A DNA stretch of 64,000 bases from Flavobacterium suaedae (GCF_014642915.1 NZ_BMJE01000004.1:186001-250000); one strand, 5' to 3'. Shown: positions 47,338 through 57,510, counted from the stretch's first letter. Notes: a model not told the origin generated them from the letters alone. A program made the numbers and translations.

Positions 47338-49263
47338 ATGAGAAGAAACATACTGCTGCTTTGTGTCTTTTGGGTACTAACGTTTACTTATGCTCAGCAA
47401 GATGATACTGTTTTTAATAGCTTAGTCGAGGCAGAAATGAAATCGGCTTATCAGGTAAGTAATTTTACAGCTAACCTTAATACAGGAAATTACGATATAC
47501 AATACCACAGGCTGGATTTTGAAGTAGATCCTGCCGAACATTTTATAACAGGTACGGTTACCACTACTTTTATTGCTAAAGATGATATGGAAACCATAAC
47601 ATTCGATTTGACTGATGCGCTAACAGTAAGTTCTGTTACTATGGAGGGGAATGCACTTAATTTTACCCAAAATACAGATGATGAACTGGTAATTACATTC
47701 CCGTCGGTTATAGTAGAAGACTCCGAAGCTACTGTGGTAGTAAACTATTCGGGACAGCCACCTTTAAGTTCTGACGGTTTTAATACAGGTACGCACAACG
47801 GTATTCCTGAAATATGGACACTTTCGCAACCATACGGCGCAAAAGACTGGTGGCCTTGTAAGCAAGATCTTAACGATAAGATTAACAATATAGATGTATA
47901 TATTACCTCGCCTTCCGAATACGAAAGAGTGTCAAACGGAGTAGTATTAAATGAGGTTGATAATGGTAACGGTACAACCACTACCCACTTTCAGCATAAT
48001 TACCCAATACCCGCATACCTTATTGCTATTGCGGTAACAGAATATTTAATATTTGAACAAACAGCAGGTACAGCACCCAATACTTTTCCTATAATAAACT
48101 ATGTATATCCTGAAGCATACGATTTTGTAGTGCCGGAGCAAATACCTTTAACCGTTGATATAATGGATTTGTTTGAAGATTTATTTGAAACATATCCTTT
48201 TCATGAAGAAAAATACGGGCATGCACAATGTGGTATAGGTGGAGGTATGGAACATACTACTATTTCCTTTATGAATGGTTTTTATCGTGAGCTTGTAGCG
48301 CATGAGTTAGCACACCAATGGTTTGGAGATAAAATAACCTGTGGCTCATGGCAGGACATTTGGTTAAATGAAGGTTTTGCTACATATCTTTCAGGTTTGG
48401 TAATAGAGGATATGGATGGTAATGATGCTTTTACAGATTGGAAAGAAGGAAGAATTACAAATATTACAGCAGCACCGGAGGGGAGTGTATATGTTCCCGC
48501 TGCTGATACTACAAGTGTTGGGAGAGTGTTTAGTAGCAGGTTAAGCTACAACAAAGGAGCAATGGTAACACATATGCTGCGTTTTAAACTGGGTGATACT
48601 GATTTTTACCAAGGGATTAAAAACTATTTGGCAGATGAAGATTTAGCTTTTGATTATGCTAAAACACCTGATTTGAAAGAACATCTTGAGACTGCTTCAG
48701 GAACTGACTTGACGGAGTTTTTTAATGACTGGATTTACGGAGAAGGTTATCCTTCTTACACTATTACAGTACAACATTATGGCGAAGGGCAGGTTAAAGT
48801 AACTATTAACCAAGCCCAATCACATAATTCAGTATCCTATTTTGAAATGCCTGTACCCATACGCTTGTATGGCGATGGTGATGCTCAGCAAGATGTGGTT
48901 TTAGATAATACATCAAACGGGCAGGAATTTGTAATAGCAGTGCCTTTTACAGTGACAAGTTTTGAGTTTGACCCTGAACGAAATATTATTTCTAAAGATA
49001 ATCAGGAAATGCTTAACACAACTCAAATAGAAAGATTAAGTACATTAAGCTTATACCCTAATCCCGCTACAGAGGTACTCTCGGTACGCCTGCCTGATGG
49101 GGTAGCAGTAAAAGAAGCAGTTTTTTATAACAGTTTAGGGCAACAGGTTATGACAATAGCTGAAAAAGCAGACTGGAATATTGCCAAACTGGATAACGGA
49201 GCTTACTTTATTACTTTAAAAACAAATAAAGGCACAAAACAACTTAAGTTTATAAAAGAGTAA
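47338..49263 (+). CDS. Secreted M1-family aminopeptidase with T9SS sorting domain
   Basis: A 641-residue precursor with a signal peptide (MRRNILLLCVFWVLTFTYAQ). The M1 fold has the zinc site VAHELAHQWFGD (about residue 321) and the third ligand in WLNEGFATY (about 344). The substrate-binding motif, GAMEN in classical aminopeptidases, is GGMEH here, as in many bacterial secreted forms. A type A T9SS sorting domain starts LYPNPATEVLSVRL (about 570-641). It should act outside the cell in peptide digestion. Confidence 0.9.
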   Translation: MRRNILLLCVFWVLTFTYAQQDDTVFNSLVEAEMKSAYQVSNFTANLNTGNYDIQYHRLDFEVDPAEHFITGTVTTTFIAKDDMETITFDLTDALTVSSVTMEGNALNFTQNTDDELVITFPSVIVEDSEATVVVNYSGQPPLSSDGFNTGTHNGIPEIWTLSQPYGAKDWWPCKQDLNDKINNIDVYITSPSEYERVSNGVVLNEVDNGNGTTTTHFQHNYPIPAYLIAIAVTEYLIFEQTAGTAPNTFPIINYVYPEAYDFVVPEQIPLTVDIMDLFEDLFETYPFHEEKYGHAQCGIGGGMEHTTISFMNGFYRELVAHELAHQWFGDKITCGSWQDIWLNEGFATYLSGLVIEDMDGNDAFTDWKEGRITNITAAPEGSVYVPAADTTSVGRVFSSRLSYNKGAMVTHMLRFKLGDTDFYQGIKNYLADEDLAFDYAKTPDLKEHLETASGTDLTEFFNDWIYGEGYPSYTITVQHYGEGQVKVTINQAQSHNSVSYFEMPVPIRLYGDGDAQQDVVLDNTSNGQEFVIAVPFTVTSFEFDPERNIISKDNQEMLNTTQIERLSTLSLYPNPATEVLSVRLPDGVAVKEAVFYNSLGQQVMTIAEKADWNIAKLDNGAYFITLKTNKGTKQLKFIKE

Positions 49264-49287
49264 ATAACTATTTACTGCAAAATAAAA

Positions 49288-49310
49288 TAACCCCGCTATC
49301 AGCGGGGTTA
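49288..49310. terminator. Bidirectional rho-independent terminator
   Basis: TAACCCCGCT-atc-AGCGGGGTTA stem between the M1 peptidase and the convergent redox operon. Confidence 0.8.
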
Positions 49311-49334
49311 TCTATTTGTAATTAAAAGCGGAGC

Positions 49335-50330
49335 TTATTTTACAAGCTCTAATTTATTAAGCTCAGTAGAAATAAAATCAATTTCTTCCTGCGAAAGTTT
49401 TATATGTATAGCGTTCGCATTTTGTACTGATTGTTCAGCATTTCGAGCCCCTGCCAAAGCTACGGTTATACCCGGTTGGTCAATAGTCCAGCGTAGCACC
49501 AGTTGTGCCAGTGTAGCATTTTTATCTTCCGCCAGTGGCTTTATTTTATTTAAAAAGGCATCTACTCTTTTCAGGTTTTCATCTTTAAAAAAATATAAGC
49601 CTGCCCTGTGGTCACCTTCGGCAAATTCGTGTCCCGGTTTCATTTTACCGGTTAGTAATCCGCGTTCTAACGGACTGTACGCAATAATTGATTTGCTGTT
49701 TTCAATGCTATAAGGCACAAGCTCTTTTTCAATTTCACGCTTCACCATGCTGTAAGGAACTTGGTCAGAAACAATATCAATATAGTTAGAGGCTTCTTTA
49801 ACCTGTTCGGCACTGTAATTACATACGCCTGCGTAACGTACTTTACCTTCTTTAATCAGTTGTGCTACTGCTTCCATACTTTCCTGAATAGGAGTAGTAC
49901 TATCCGGCCAGTGAATTTGATATAAATCAATATAATCCGTTTTCAATCGGCGAAGGCTGTCTTCACATTCTTTAATAATACTTTCTTTGCCTGCATATTT
50001 ATAGACATCTATATCCTGACCTTGATTGTTTTTGCTTTTCATAGCAAAATCACCTTTTGCCAAATCCCAGCGCATACCATACTTAGTAAGTATTTGTACT
50101 TTATCACGTCCCATACCCTGTATGGCTTCGGCTACAATTTCTTCACTTTCACCCTGCCCGTATATAGGGGCGGTGTCTATAGAGGTAACACCCTCATCAT
50201 ACGATTTTTTGATGGCATCAATAGCATCTTTACGTTCTGTGCCACCCCACATCCAACCTCCGGCAGCCCATGCTCCGAATGTAATAGCGGATAGTTCTAA
50301 ATCTGAATTTCCTATTTTTCTGTATTCCAT
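49335..50330 (-). CDS. Aldo/keto reductase (last gene of redox operon)
   Basis: From the ATG at 50330 the protein has 331 residues starting MEYRKIGNSDLELS; a TTG three codons upstream is an alternative. The catalytic set of the TIM-barrel family is present: Asp and Tyr in SIDTAPIYGQGESE, Lys in ILTKYGM, His in LYQIHWPD. It resembles the YghZ/YajO-like and GSP69-type oxidoreductases that reduce aldehydes with NADPH. It is the last of nine minus-strand genes. Confidence 0.88.
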   Translation of the reverse strand: MEYRKIGNSDLELSAITFGAWAAGGWMWGGTERKDAIDAIKKSYDEGVTSIDTAPIYGQGESEEIVAEAIQGMGRDKVQILTKYGMRWDLAKGDFAMKSKNNQGQDIDVYKYAGKESIIKECEDSLRRLKTDYIDLYQIHWPDSTTPIQESMEAVAQLIKEGKVRYAGVCNYSAEQVKEASNYIDIVSDQVPYSMVKREIEKELVPYSIENSKSIIAYSPLERGLLTGKMKPGHEFAEGDHRAGLYFFKDENLKRVDAFLNKIKPLAEDKNATLAQLVLRWTIDQPGITVALAGARNAEQSVQNANAIHIKLSQEEIDFISTELNKLELVK

Positions 50331-50352
50331 GTTTTTCAATTTTTATTAGTTA

Positions 50353-51555
50353 TTATGATTCTGTAATGGCTTTAACCTTGCTTACCAAAATGGTAATGCC
50401 AAAACCAAGCGTAGCTATTATAGCAAACGATACTTTTAAACTGGTTGCCTGTGCAACATAACCTATTACCGGAGGTCCTAACATAAACCCCAAAAAACTA
50501 ACACTGGAAACCGTTTGCAAAGCAATACCCGGAGGTATTCCCGGTCTGCGCCCTGCAATGCTGTATATAGTGGGTATTATGGTAGAAACACCCAAGCCAA
50601 CCAACATAAACGCGAGAGTAGAAGGGATAAGGTAAGGGAGAAAAACAGCGGTAATCAGCCCTACAGAAATTAAGCAACCGCTAATTTGTAATACTCTTTT
50701 TCTTCCTGCTTTTTTTATAATTCGGTCTCCGAAGAAACGCCCTGCTGCCATCATTATCATAAAAGAGGCATAACCTAATACCACCAGTGCGCCCGGGGCT
50801 TTTACAACCTCTTTAAAGTACACTCCGCTCCAGTCGAACATTATACCCTCGCTCATCATACAGCCAAACGCCATTATTCCTAGCCATACTAATACAGTAT
50901 CGGGTTTTTTAAATACATTCTTTTTAGGTGTAAGTTCCTGTTTTTTAGCTCTTATTAAGTACTTATAATTAGTAAATAAAACGATTAATAATAACACTGC
51001 AACAATAGCGAAATGGTATAGTGGTATTAAGTTTAGCGCAATCATACCAAGCCCTATTAACGCTCCTGTAAACCCTGCAATACTCCATGCCCCATGAAAG
51101 GCAGACATTATTGGTCGCCTGAAAAGCCCTTCGGTATAGATGCCCTGTGTGTTTATAGATATATTAGTAAGGTTACTACACATACCAAACAAGAATAACG
51201 AGAGCAAAAGTTGCCATTGCTCCTCTGCAAAGCCTATAGTTATTAAACTTAATAAATAGCAGCTTAACCCTAATAAGGCGGTTTTATGACTGCCATATTT
51301 AGTAGCCAGTATACCGGAGAAGGGCATAATTACCAATTGTCCTACCGGTATGGCAAAAAGCACCGTACCAAGGTCAGCTTCGGTAAGGCTGAGTTTGGTT
51401 TTAATATCGGGTATTCGGCTTGCCCATGTGGCAAAGCATAATCCCATGGTAAAATAATACAATCCTACTGCCCAGCGTATGCGGTTGAGGTGTGATGCTT
51501 TTACATCACGATATGCCTTGCGGTAACTTACTCCTGCTGTTGTTTCTCCCGACAT
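50353..51555 (-). CDS. MFS transporter (YbjJ-like)
   Basis: A 400-residue permease with about 12 transmembrane helices. The opening (ATWASRIPDIKTKLSLTEAD LGTVLFAIPVGQL) resembles E. coli YbjJ and FucP-type carriers. Substrate unknown. It lies in the middle of the redox operon and could export a reactive product or import its substrate. Confidence 0.85.
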   Translation of the reverse strand: MSGETTAGVSYRKAYRDVKASHLNRIRWAVGLYYFTMGLCFATWASRIPDIKTKLSLTEADLGTVLFAIPVGQLVIMPFSGILATKYGSHKTALLGLSCYLLSLITIGFAEEQWQLLLSLFLFGMCSNLTNISINTQGIYTEGLFRRPIMSAFHGAWSIAGFTGALIGLGMIALNLIPLYHFAIVAVLLLIVLFTNYKYLIRAKKQELTPKKNVFKKPDTVLVWLGIMAFGCMMSEGIMFDWSGVYFKEVVKAPGALVVLGYASFMIMMAAGRFFGDRIIKKAGRKRVLQISGCLISVGLITAVFLPYLIPSTLAFMLVGLGVSTIIPTIYSIAGRRPGIPPGIALQTVSSVSFLGFMLGPPVIGYVAQATSLKVSFAIIATLGFGITILVSKVKAITES

Positions 51556-51578
51556 ATATTAGCGGGTTTAAGGTTATA

Positions 51579-52577
51579 TTACTTTTCTAAAAACTCTTTT
51601 AATGGTTTTATAAACCTGTCATACACTTCAATATGCGGTAAATGCCCTACATCATCAAGTTCTACCAAAGTAGCATCTTTAATTTTCTGTTTGGTTTCCT
51701 TGCCCAGTTTCGGGTAGTTACCCATATCATCCTGAAATTTTTTAGGAGCTTTGTTTTTACCCAAAGCGGTACGGTCACGTTGCCCGATTATTAAAAGGGT
51801 AGGCATTTTTAGCTCGCTGAATTCATATACTACCGGCTGGGTAAAAATCATATCGTAGGTAAGTGCTGCGTTTTTAGCAATTATGGGATATTGGTCATTC
51901 AATGTCCACCCTGCCAACAGGTTTACCCATTCATTATATTCCGGTTTCCATTTATTATCGTAATAAAATTTAAGCTGATAGTTTTTAATGGACTCGTAAT
52001 CTTTTTTCAGCTCGCTTTGGTACCAATCCTCTATACTTTGGTAGGGAACCCATAGTTTCCAGTCCTCCAGCCCTATAGGGTTGGCTAAAATAAGTTTCTC
52101 CGTCATTTCCGGATACATTAAAGCAAAACGGGTTGCCAGCATACCACCCATAGAGTGCCCCAGTACGCTTAACTTTTTTACACCTATTTTATCTAAAACA
52201 GCTTTGGTATTCTCCGCAAGCATCTGGAAGCTGTACTGAATATCAGTTGGCTTGGATGATTTACCGAAACCAATTTGGTCGGGAATTATTATACGGTAGC
52301 CTTCTTTAGAGAGGTCTTTAGCGGTTTGTTCCCAATACGCTCCGTTAAAGTTTTTACCATGCAGGAGCATTATGGTTTTTCCGTTGGGCTTTTCAGGTTG
52401 TACATCCATATACGCCATTTTAAGTTCCTGCCCTTGTATATCCAGCGATATGTAGTCAACCTTAAAAGGATACTCGTAATTTTCCAGCATCAGCCCAAGT
52501 TCTTTTACTTTATCCTTTTGGGCTTTTGCTGAAAAAACGGTTAATAGTGTGATGAATAGCAATGCGATTTTTTTCAT
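51579..52577 (-). CDS. Exported alpha/beta hydrolase
   Basis: A 332-residue precursor with a signal peptide (MKKIALLFITLLTVFSAKAQ). The hydrolase has oxyanion motif MLLHGKNFNGAYW, nucleophile GHSMGG and final His in VGHLPHIEVY. It may cleave an ester or lactone in the periplasm. It is 23 bases ahead of the MFS gene in the operon. Confidence 0.87.
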   Translation of the reverse strand: MKKIALLFITLLTVFSAKAQKDKVKELGLMLENYEYPFKVDYISLDIQGQELKMAYMDVQPEKPNGKTIMLLHGKNFNGAYWEQTAKDLSKEGYRIIIPDQIGFGKSSKPTDIQYSFQMLAENTKAVLDKIGVKKLSVLGHSMGGMLATRFALMYPEMTEKLILANPIGLEDWKLWVPYQSIEDWYQSELKKDYESIKNYQLKFYYDNKWKPEYNEWVNLLAGWTLNDQYPIIAKNAALTYDMIFTQPVVYEFSELKMPTLLIIGQRDRTALGKNKAPKKFQDDMGNYPKLGKETKQKIKDATLVELDDVGHLPHIEVYDRFIKPLKEFLEK

Positions 52578-52598
52578 AGATGCGTATGTTTATTAGTT

Positions 52599-53384
52599 TT
52601 AGAATGCGGAACGTATAACACCACCATCTACCCGCATAGGTGCGCCATTAGTAGCAGCAGATAACGGGCTGGAAAGGTATACAAACAGGTTGGCTACCTC
52701 TTCTGGGCTGGCAAAACGTTGTATAATACTGGTTGGTCTTTCATTTTCAAAAAAGTCTTTTGCTACTTCATCAGGGTCTTTACCTTCATCGATACCTGTC
52801 ATTTCTTTTACTCCTTCAGACATGGTAGGGCCGGGTAATACCGCATTTACGGTAACATTTGTAGCCTTGCAAAGCTGCGCCAGCCCCCTGCTTATGGAAA
52901 GTAATGCTGTTTTGGTAAAGCCGTAATGAATCATATCTTCAGGGATATTTACCCCGCTTTCACTGGATGTAAACAGTATGCGCCCCCAGTTTTTTTCTTT
53001 CATTTTCGGTAAATAATGGCGGGAAAGCCTTACGCCGCTCATCACATTAATTTCGAAGAAATTAAACCAATCCTCATCCGTAATTTCTTCAAATGGTTTT
53101 GGACCGAATACGCCTACGTTATTAATTAAAATGTCTACTTCCGGTAATTGCTGTATCAGATTATCTATTTCCTCTACTTTAGAAAAGTCGGCCGCAATAC
53201 CATGCGCATCCGCACTCGAAACTTCCTCTTTCAGTTTTTTAACTGATTCATCAATAGTTTTCTGTTTCCTTCCGTTTATATATACTGTTGCACCTTCGGC
53301 AAGTAACCCTTTGGCAATGGCATAACCAATACCTTCGGTAGAACCGGTTATCAGAGCTGTTTTATTTTTAAGTTGTAAATCCAT
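52599..53384 (-). CDS. SDR-family oxidoreductase
   Basis: A 261-residue short-chain dehydrogenase: NAD(P)-binding TGSTEGIGYAIA, INNVG, catalytic Ser in TSSESGV and YGFTK (YxxxK). Closest named relatives are 3-oxoacyl-ACP reductase-like SDRs and glucose dehydrogenase-like proteins. Confidence 0.9.
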   Translation of the reverse strand: MDLQLKNKTALITGSTEGIGYAIAKGLLAEGATVYINGRKQKTIDESVKKLKEEVSSADAHGIAADFSKVEEIDNLIQQLPEVDILINNVGVFGPKPFEEITDEDWFNFFEINVMSGVRLSRHYLPKMKEKNWGRILFTSSESGVNIPEDMIHYGFTKTALLSISRGLAQLCKATNVTVNAVLPGPTMSEGVKEMTGIDEGKDPDEVAKDFFENERPTSIIQRFASPEEVANLFVYLSSPLSAATNGAPMRVDGGVIRSAF

Positions 53385-53409
53385 AGTATCTTTTTTCTGT
53401 ATTAAGTTT

Positions 53410-53907
53410 TTATTTCCAGAATTCTAATATTCCCCCATTTTTACCCTGCACAGGGTCGCAGTCCGGGAAAGGTAATTTAGCAATATTATTATCCGCTTCA
53501 GGTCGTTCGCCTTCCTTTCCGGTACAAATGTCATAGTCCATCCCGTCAGGATAAGCGCCCACCACTCCAAAATCATCCGACGCTGAAATTTTTTTATGCC
53601 CTGTACCTGCGGGTAAAACCATAACATCACCTGCCGACACAGAAAATCTCTTGCCTTTTTCGCCCCCTAATTGTATTTCTGCTGAACCGCTATATACGCC
53701 CAATACCTCATGTGCTGTGCTATGGTAATGGTGATAATCATATACTCCATTGCGCCAACTGTTTTTCCAGTTATTCCCAATAAACTTTTCCTCTATATTG
53801 TCCGCAATTTCACTGTTATTGTCAAATGCTTTTTTATAGAGTATTGCAGGGAAAACACTGTTGGGGATTTTTCCGTCATCTTCAAAGCTGTATTGTTCCG
53901 TTTGCAT
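53410..53907 (-). CDS. Cupin-domain protein (YjlB-like)
   Basis: A 165-residue single-domain cupin. HHYHSTAHEVLGVYSG supplies three likely metal-binding His and a Glu, and PAGTGHKK the fourth His, as in Bacillus YjlB. Function unknown; such cupins can bind metals or act as isomerases or dioxygenases. It is part of the redox operon. Confidence 0.83.
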   Translation of the reverse strand: MQTEQYSFEDDGKIPNSVFPAILYKKAFDNNSEIADNIEEKFIGNNWKNSWRNGVYDYHHYHSTAHEVLGVYSGSAEIQLGGEKGKRFSVSAGDVMVLPAGTGHKKISASDDFGVVGAYPDGMDYDICTGKEGERPEADNNIAKLPFPDCDPVQGKNGGILEFWK

Positions 53908-53947
53908 ATATCAAAATTTAGGGGTTACTATTTATGAGCAGAAAAAA

Positions 53948-54898
53948 TTACCATGCGCTTGCTTTAGTAAGTAGTTCAATATCTTCTTGTGAAATATCCA
54001 GTTTAGGAGCATTAATAATACTGTCCAGTTGGTTTAGGCTTGTTGCACTTACTATAGGTGCGGTAACCGACGGGCGGTGAATAAGCCATGCCAATGCTAC
54101 TGTTGCCTGAGTAGTACCGAGTTTTTTAGCTACTTCATCAAGCGCGTCGAGTATTTTAAGCCCTCTGTCATCAAGATATTTACCCATACCGCCACCACGG
54201 GGGCTTTTGTCAAAATCATCTTTACTGCGGTACTTCCCGGTAAGGAAGCCGCTGGCTAAGGAAAAGTAACTAATAACGCCTAAGGTGTTCTTTACACATA
54301 TATCTTCCAGTTCTTTTTCAAAAACTTCACGTTCATACAGATTATAATGCGGTTGAAAGGTTTCGTAAACAGGCAGGTTGTTAGCCTTTGCTATTTCAAG
54401 TGATTTTGTAAGTCGTTCAGGCGAAAGATTAGAAGCACCGATATAGCGTACTTTACCTTCTTTGATTAATTGTGCGTAAGCATCAAGCGTTTCTTCAATA
54501 GGGGTGTTCTCATCATCAAAGTGCGTTTGGTACAGGTCTATATGATTCGTTTGTAGCCTTTTTAAAGAGTCTTCCGCAGCTTGTAGAATATATTTTTTAC
54601 TTAACCCTTTTTTGCCGTCGCCCATGTCGCTACCTACTTTTGTAGCGATAACAACATCATTACGGTTTTTGTTTTTAGTTAGCCAGTTGCCTATAATTGT
54701 TTCTGATTCTCCTCCCTGGTTGCCATCAGCCCAACGGGAATACATATCGGCAGTATCAATAAAATTGAAGCCAGCACTTGTATAAGCATCTAATAATTCA
54801 AATGATGTTTTTTCATCTATTGTCCAACCGAAAACATTTCCTCCGAAACTAATAGGATAAACGTGTAAATCGGTATTTCCTAATTGTCTTTTTTCCAT
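53948..54898 (-). CDS. Aldo/keto reductase (second copy in operon)
   Basis: A 316-residue aldo-keto reductase with Asp and Tyr in FIDTADMYSRW, Lys in VIATKVGSD, and His in LYQTHFDDE. It is distantly related to the other aldo/keto reductase at 49335 (different length and loops), so it is an independent family member and not a recent duplicate. Confidence 0.88.
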   Translation of the reverse strand: MEKRQLGNTDLHVYPISFGGNVFGWTIDEKTSFELLDAYTSAGFNFIDTADMYSRWADGNQGGESETIIGNWLTKNKNRNDVVIATKVGSDMGDGKKGLSKKYILQAAEDSLKRLQTNHIDLYQTHFDDENTPIEETLDAYAQLIKEGKVRYIGASNLSPERLTKSLEIAKANNLPVYETFQPHYNLYEREVFEKELEDICVKNTLGVISYFSLASGFLTGKYRSKDDFDKSPRGGGMGKYLDDRGLKILDALDEVAKKLGTTQATVALAWLIHRPSVTAPIVSATSLNQLDSIINAPKLDISQEDIELLTKASAW

Positions 54899-54916
54899 GT
54901 TGTTTGTAGCGAAATT

Positions 54917-55957
54917 TTATAGTTGTATTACCTGTTTTAGTTTGTTACTGTTTAGGGCAGCATCTATTACTTTCATAACCTTTATACCTTCTTCAGCGGT
55001 TACGGGTTCTGGTTTATCGTGTATTATGGATTGGTGGAGTAAATCAAATAACTCGTAATAATTACCCTGTTCGGTAGTAATTGTTTTTTTGATTTCTTCT
55101 CCGTTCATTTCAGTATGTAAAAACCCTGATTTCTCAATAGGCTCTATTCCCCAGCCTTCCGTGCCCGGCTTTTTACCTTCTTTCAGTTCATCTTCTTGTA
55201 CATCGCCACGCTCTTTTAAAAAACTGCCCTTTTTACCGTGCAAAATATACGATGGTACAGGCTCTCGCATAAAAAATCCTGCTTTGGCACGTACTCTTTT
55301 ATCTTCATAGTAAAGAATGATGTCGAACCAGTCGCCTATTTTAGAGCCATTCCTTGTTTTACGAATATCTCCGAATACTGCCTGTGGGTAACCGAATAGC
55401 TGCAAAGCCTGGTCTAAAATATGAGAGCCTAAATCCCACAGTATTCCTGCTCCGGGTTCTCCTGTTTCCTTATGTGTTTTAGGGCTTAGTTGCGGGTTAT
55501 AACGGTCAAAATATATTTCGACTTCTACAATATCACCAAGAGCTTTACTGTTTAATACTTTTTGTACGGTTTTAAAGTCGCTGTCCCAACGGCGGTTTTG
55601 GTATACGCATAGTTTTAAACCTTTAGTTTTTGCCAGTTCGTGTAGTTCTTCTGCTTCGGAAGCATTGGTGGTAAATGCTTTTTCAACCAATACATGCTTG
55701 CCTGCTTCAAGACATTTTTTAGCATATTCATAGTGCGTATCTACTGGTGTATTTACTATTGCCAGTTCGCTGTCATCTGCAAGAAGTTCTTCCAGCGTAT
55801 CATAGCTTTTTACTCCACTGTAATCGTTTTGTATATTTTTTTTACTGCGCTCCCAAGCTCCTGTCAGCTCAAACCCTTCATGCAAGTCTAAAAATGGGGC
55901 ATGAAATATTTTACCCGATGTACCGTAGGACAGTAATGCTGTTTTTATTTTTTGCAT
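54917..55957 (-). CDS. Gfo/Idh/MocA family oxidoreductase
   Basis: A 346-residue NAD(P)-dependent sugar-type dehydrogenase. It has the N-terminal Rossmann start LLSYGTSGKIFHAPFL, the VNTPVDTHYEYA strand, the catalytic EKA motif in VEKAFTT, and the C-terminal alpha/beta domain (GILWDLGSHILDQALQLFG). It falls between two redox enzymes of the operon and shares its direction. Confidence 0.88.
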   Translation of the reverse strand: MQKIKTALLSYGTSGKIFHAPFLDLHEGFELTGAWERSKKNIQNDYSGVKSYDTLEELLADDSELAIVNTPVDTHYEYAKKCLEAGKHVLVEKAFTTNASEAEELHELAKTKGLKLCVYQNRRWDSDFKTVQKVLNSKALGDIVEVEIYFDRYNPQLSPKTHKETGEPGAGILWDLGSHILDQALQLFGYPQAVFGDIRKTRNGSKIGDWFDIILYYEDKRVRAKAGFFMREPVPSYILHGKKGSFLKERGDVQEDELKEGKKPGTEGWGIEPIEKSGFLHTEMNGEEIKKTITTEQGNYYELFDLLHQSIIHDKPEPVTAEEGIKVMKVIDAALNSNKLKQVIQL

Positions 55958-55962
55958 AATAA

Positions 55963-57039
55963 TTAATATTTCGGTTTGGCTCTTTCATATTGTTTTGGCC
56001 AGGTAATATCTGCTTTTAATTGGTGAGCAAAAGTTAACCCAAGGTTAGGGTCGCGTAGCGACTCCCTGCCAAAGAAAATTAAATCGGCTTTTCCGCTTGC
56101 AATAATATCTTCTGCCTGTTGCGCATCTGTTATTAAACCTACAGCCCCTGTGTGTACCCCTGTTTCTTTTTTAATTCTTTCTGCAATTGGTACTTGGAAA
56201 CCATCTTCAACAGGAATTTTTTGCCACTCTACAGCTCCTGCTGATGAGCAGTCTATTACATCAACACCTTTTTCTTTTAGTATTTCAGTCAGTTTAACCG
56301 ATTCATCTACATTCCAGCCACCTTCAGCCCAGTCAGTACCTGATATACGCACAAATAACGGAAGGTTGTCCGGCCATTCTTCTTTTACTGCATCTATTAC
56401 ATCCAATAGTAGTCTGGTACGGTTTTCAAAACTCCCACCATATTCGTCCGTCCGTTCGTTACATAACGGTGATAAAAACTGGTGTAACAGATAGCCGTGT
56501 GCTGCGTGTATTTCCAGGACTTTAAAACAGGCTTCGTTGGCACGGCGTGCCCCCTCCTTAAAATCGTTTATTACTTTTTGTATGCCTTCTTTGTTAAGCT
56601 CTAAAGGAGGTTCTGCTTCGTGGTCACTGTAACGGATAGGGCTTGGTGCAACGGTTTGCCAGCCGTTTTCCTGCTCGGTTAGTTTTCTTCTTTCTTCCCA
56701 TGGCGGCGAAGTACTGGCTTTACGCCCTGCATGTGCAAGTTGTATTCCCGGGAATGCATTTTCCTGTAATATAAACTCGTTAATTTCTTTGTACTTTTCG
56801 ATGTGCTCATCACTCCAGATACCTAAATCTTCGGGAGATATTCTTCCTTCGGGAGATACGGCAGTAGCTTCCTGAATAATTAAACCTGCTCCGCCAATAG
56901 CTCTGGCTCCTAAATGAACCAAATGCCAGTTATTGGCAAAACCATCTTTAGCCGAATATTGGCACATTGGAGAAACTACAATGCGGTTTTTTAGTATAAT
57001 GCTTTTTATCTGTAATATTGAAAATAATTGCGATGCCAT
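55963..57039 (-). CDS. Old yellow enzyme family NADH:flavin oxidoreductase (YqjM-like)
   Basis: A 358-residue FMN enzyme. SPMCQYSAKDGF includes the Cys that tunes FMN in YqjM-type enzymes, HAAHGYLLHQFLSP contains the His pair and Tyr that bind and protonate the substrate, and RTDEYGGSFENR is a hallmark. It reduces activated C=C bonds (enoates, quinones, maleimides). It lies five bases ahead of the Gfo/Idh/MocA gene. Confidence 0.92.
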   Translation of the reverse strand: MASQLFSILQIKSIILKNRIVVSPMCQYSAKDGFANNWHLVHLGARAIGGAGLIIQEATAVSPEGRISPEDLGIWSDEHIEKYKEINEFILQENAFPGIQLAHAGRKASTSPPWEERRKLTEQENGWQTVAPSPIRYSDHEAEPPLELNKEGIQKVINDFKEGARRANEACFKVLEIHAAHGYLLHQFLSPLCNERTDEYGGSFENRTRLLLDVIDAVKEEWPDNLPLFVRISGTDWAEGGWNVDESVKLTEILKEKGVDVIDCSSAGAVEWQKIPVEDGFQVPIAERIKKETGVHTGAVGLITDAQQAEDIIASGKADLIFFGRESLRDPNLGLTFAHQLKADITWPKQYERAKPKY

Positions 57040-57045
57040 ATAGGG

Positions 57046-57441
57046 TTATTTTTTTAGTTTATTATCTAAAGAGATTTTGTTTGCTTCTATAAAATTGAGG
57101 ACTATTAGTAAAAACAGCCCGTGTAAAAACTGTGTTGGAAGTGCGTCCCATTGTTCTATTAATGCTGAACCTAATATTAATGAAAGGATAATACAGCTTC
57201 CGGCTATTGCTGCCTGGCGGGTAAATAATCCGAATAATAAAAGTACTCCTGTAAACAATTCGGCGAAAGGTAATATATAGCTAAACGGTTGTACTATTGC
57301 TGTGGGCAGTAATGAATTTTCAAATGATTTTACCATCCAGCCACTAAACATTTCAAGTTTAGGCATTCTTACCAGACCGTGCCCGAAAAAGCTCATCCCG
57401 ATAAATAAACGGGCTATAAAATAGGGTGTGGGTTTTAGCAT
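57046..57441 (-). CDS. DoxX-family membrane protein
   Basis: A 131-residue protein with four transmembrane helices, starting IARLFIGMSFFGHGLVRM and containing FAELFTGVLLLFGLFTRQAA, as in DoxX/YphA-type proteins. Likely first gene of the nine-gene redox operon. Confidence 0.83.
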   Translation of the reverse strand: MLKPTPYFIARLFIGMSFFGHGLVRMPKLEMFSGWMVKSFENSLLPTAIVQPFSYILPFAELFTGVLLLFGLFTRQAAIAGSCIILSLILGSALIEQWDALPTQFLHGLFLLIVLNFIEANKISLDNKLKK

Positions 57442-57510
57442 AGCTGTTGTTTTAGGTATTTTTCCCTCATCAGTTTAGCATAGCTACTGAAAAGGTTTTA
57501 TATGTAAATT

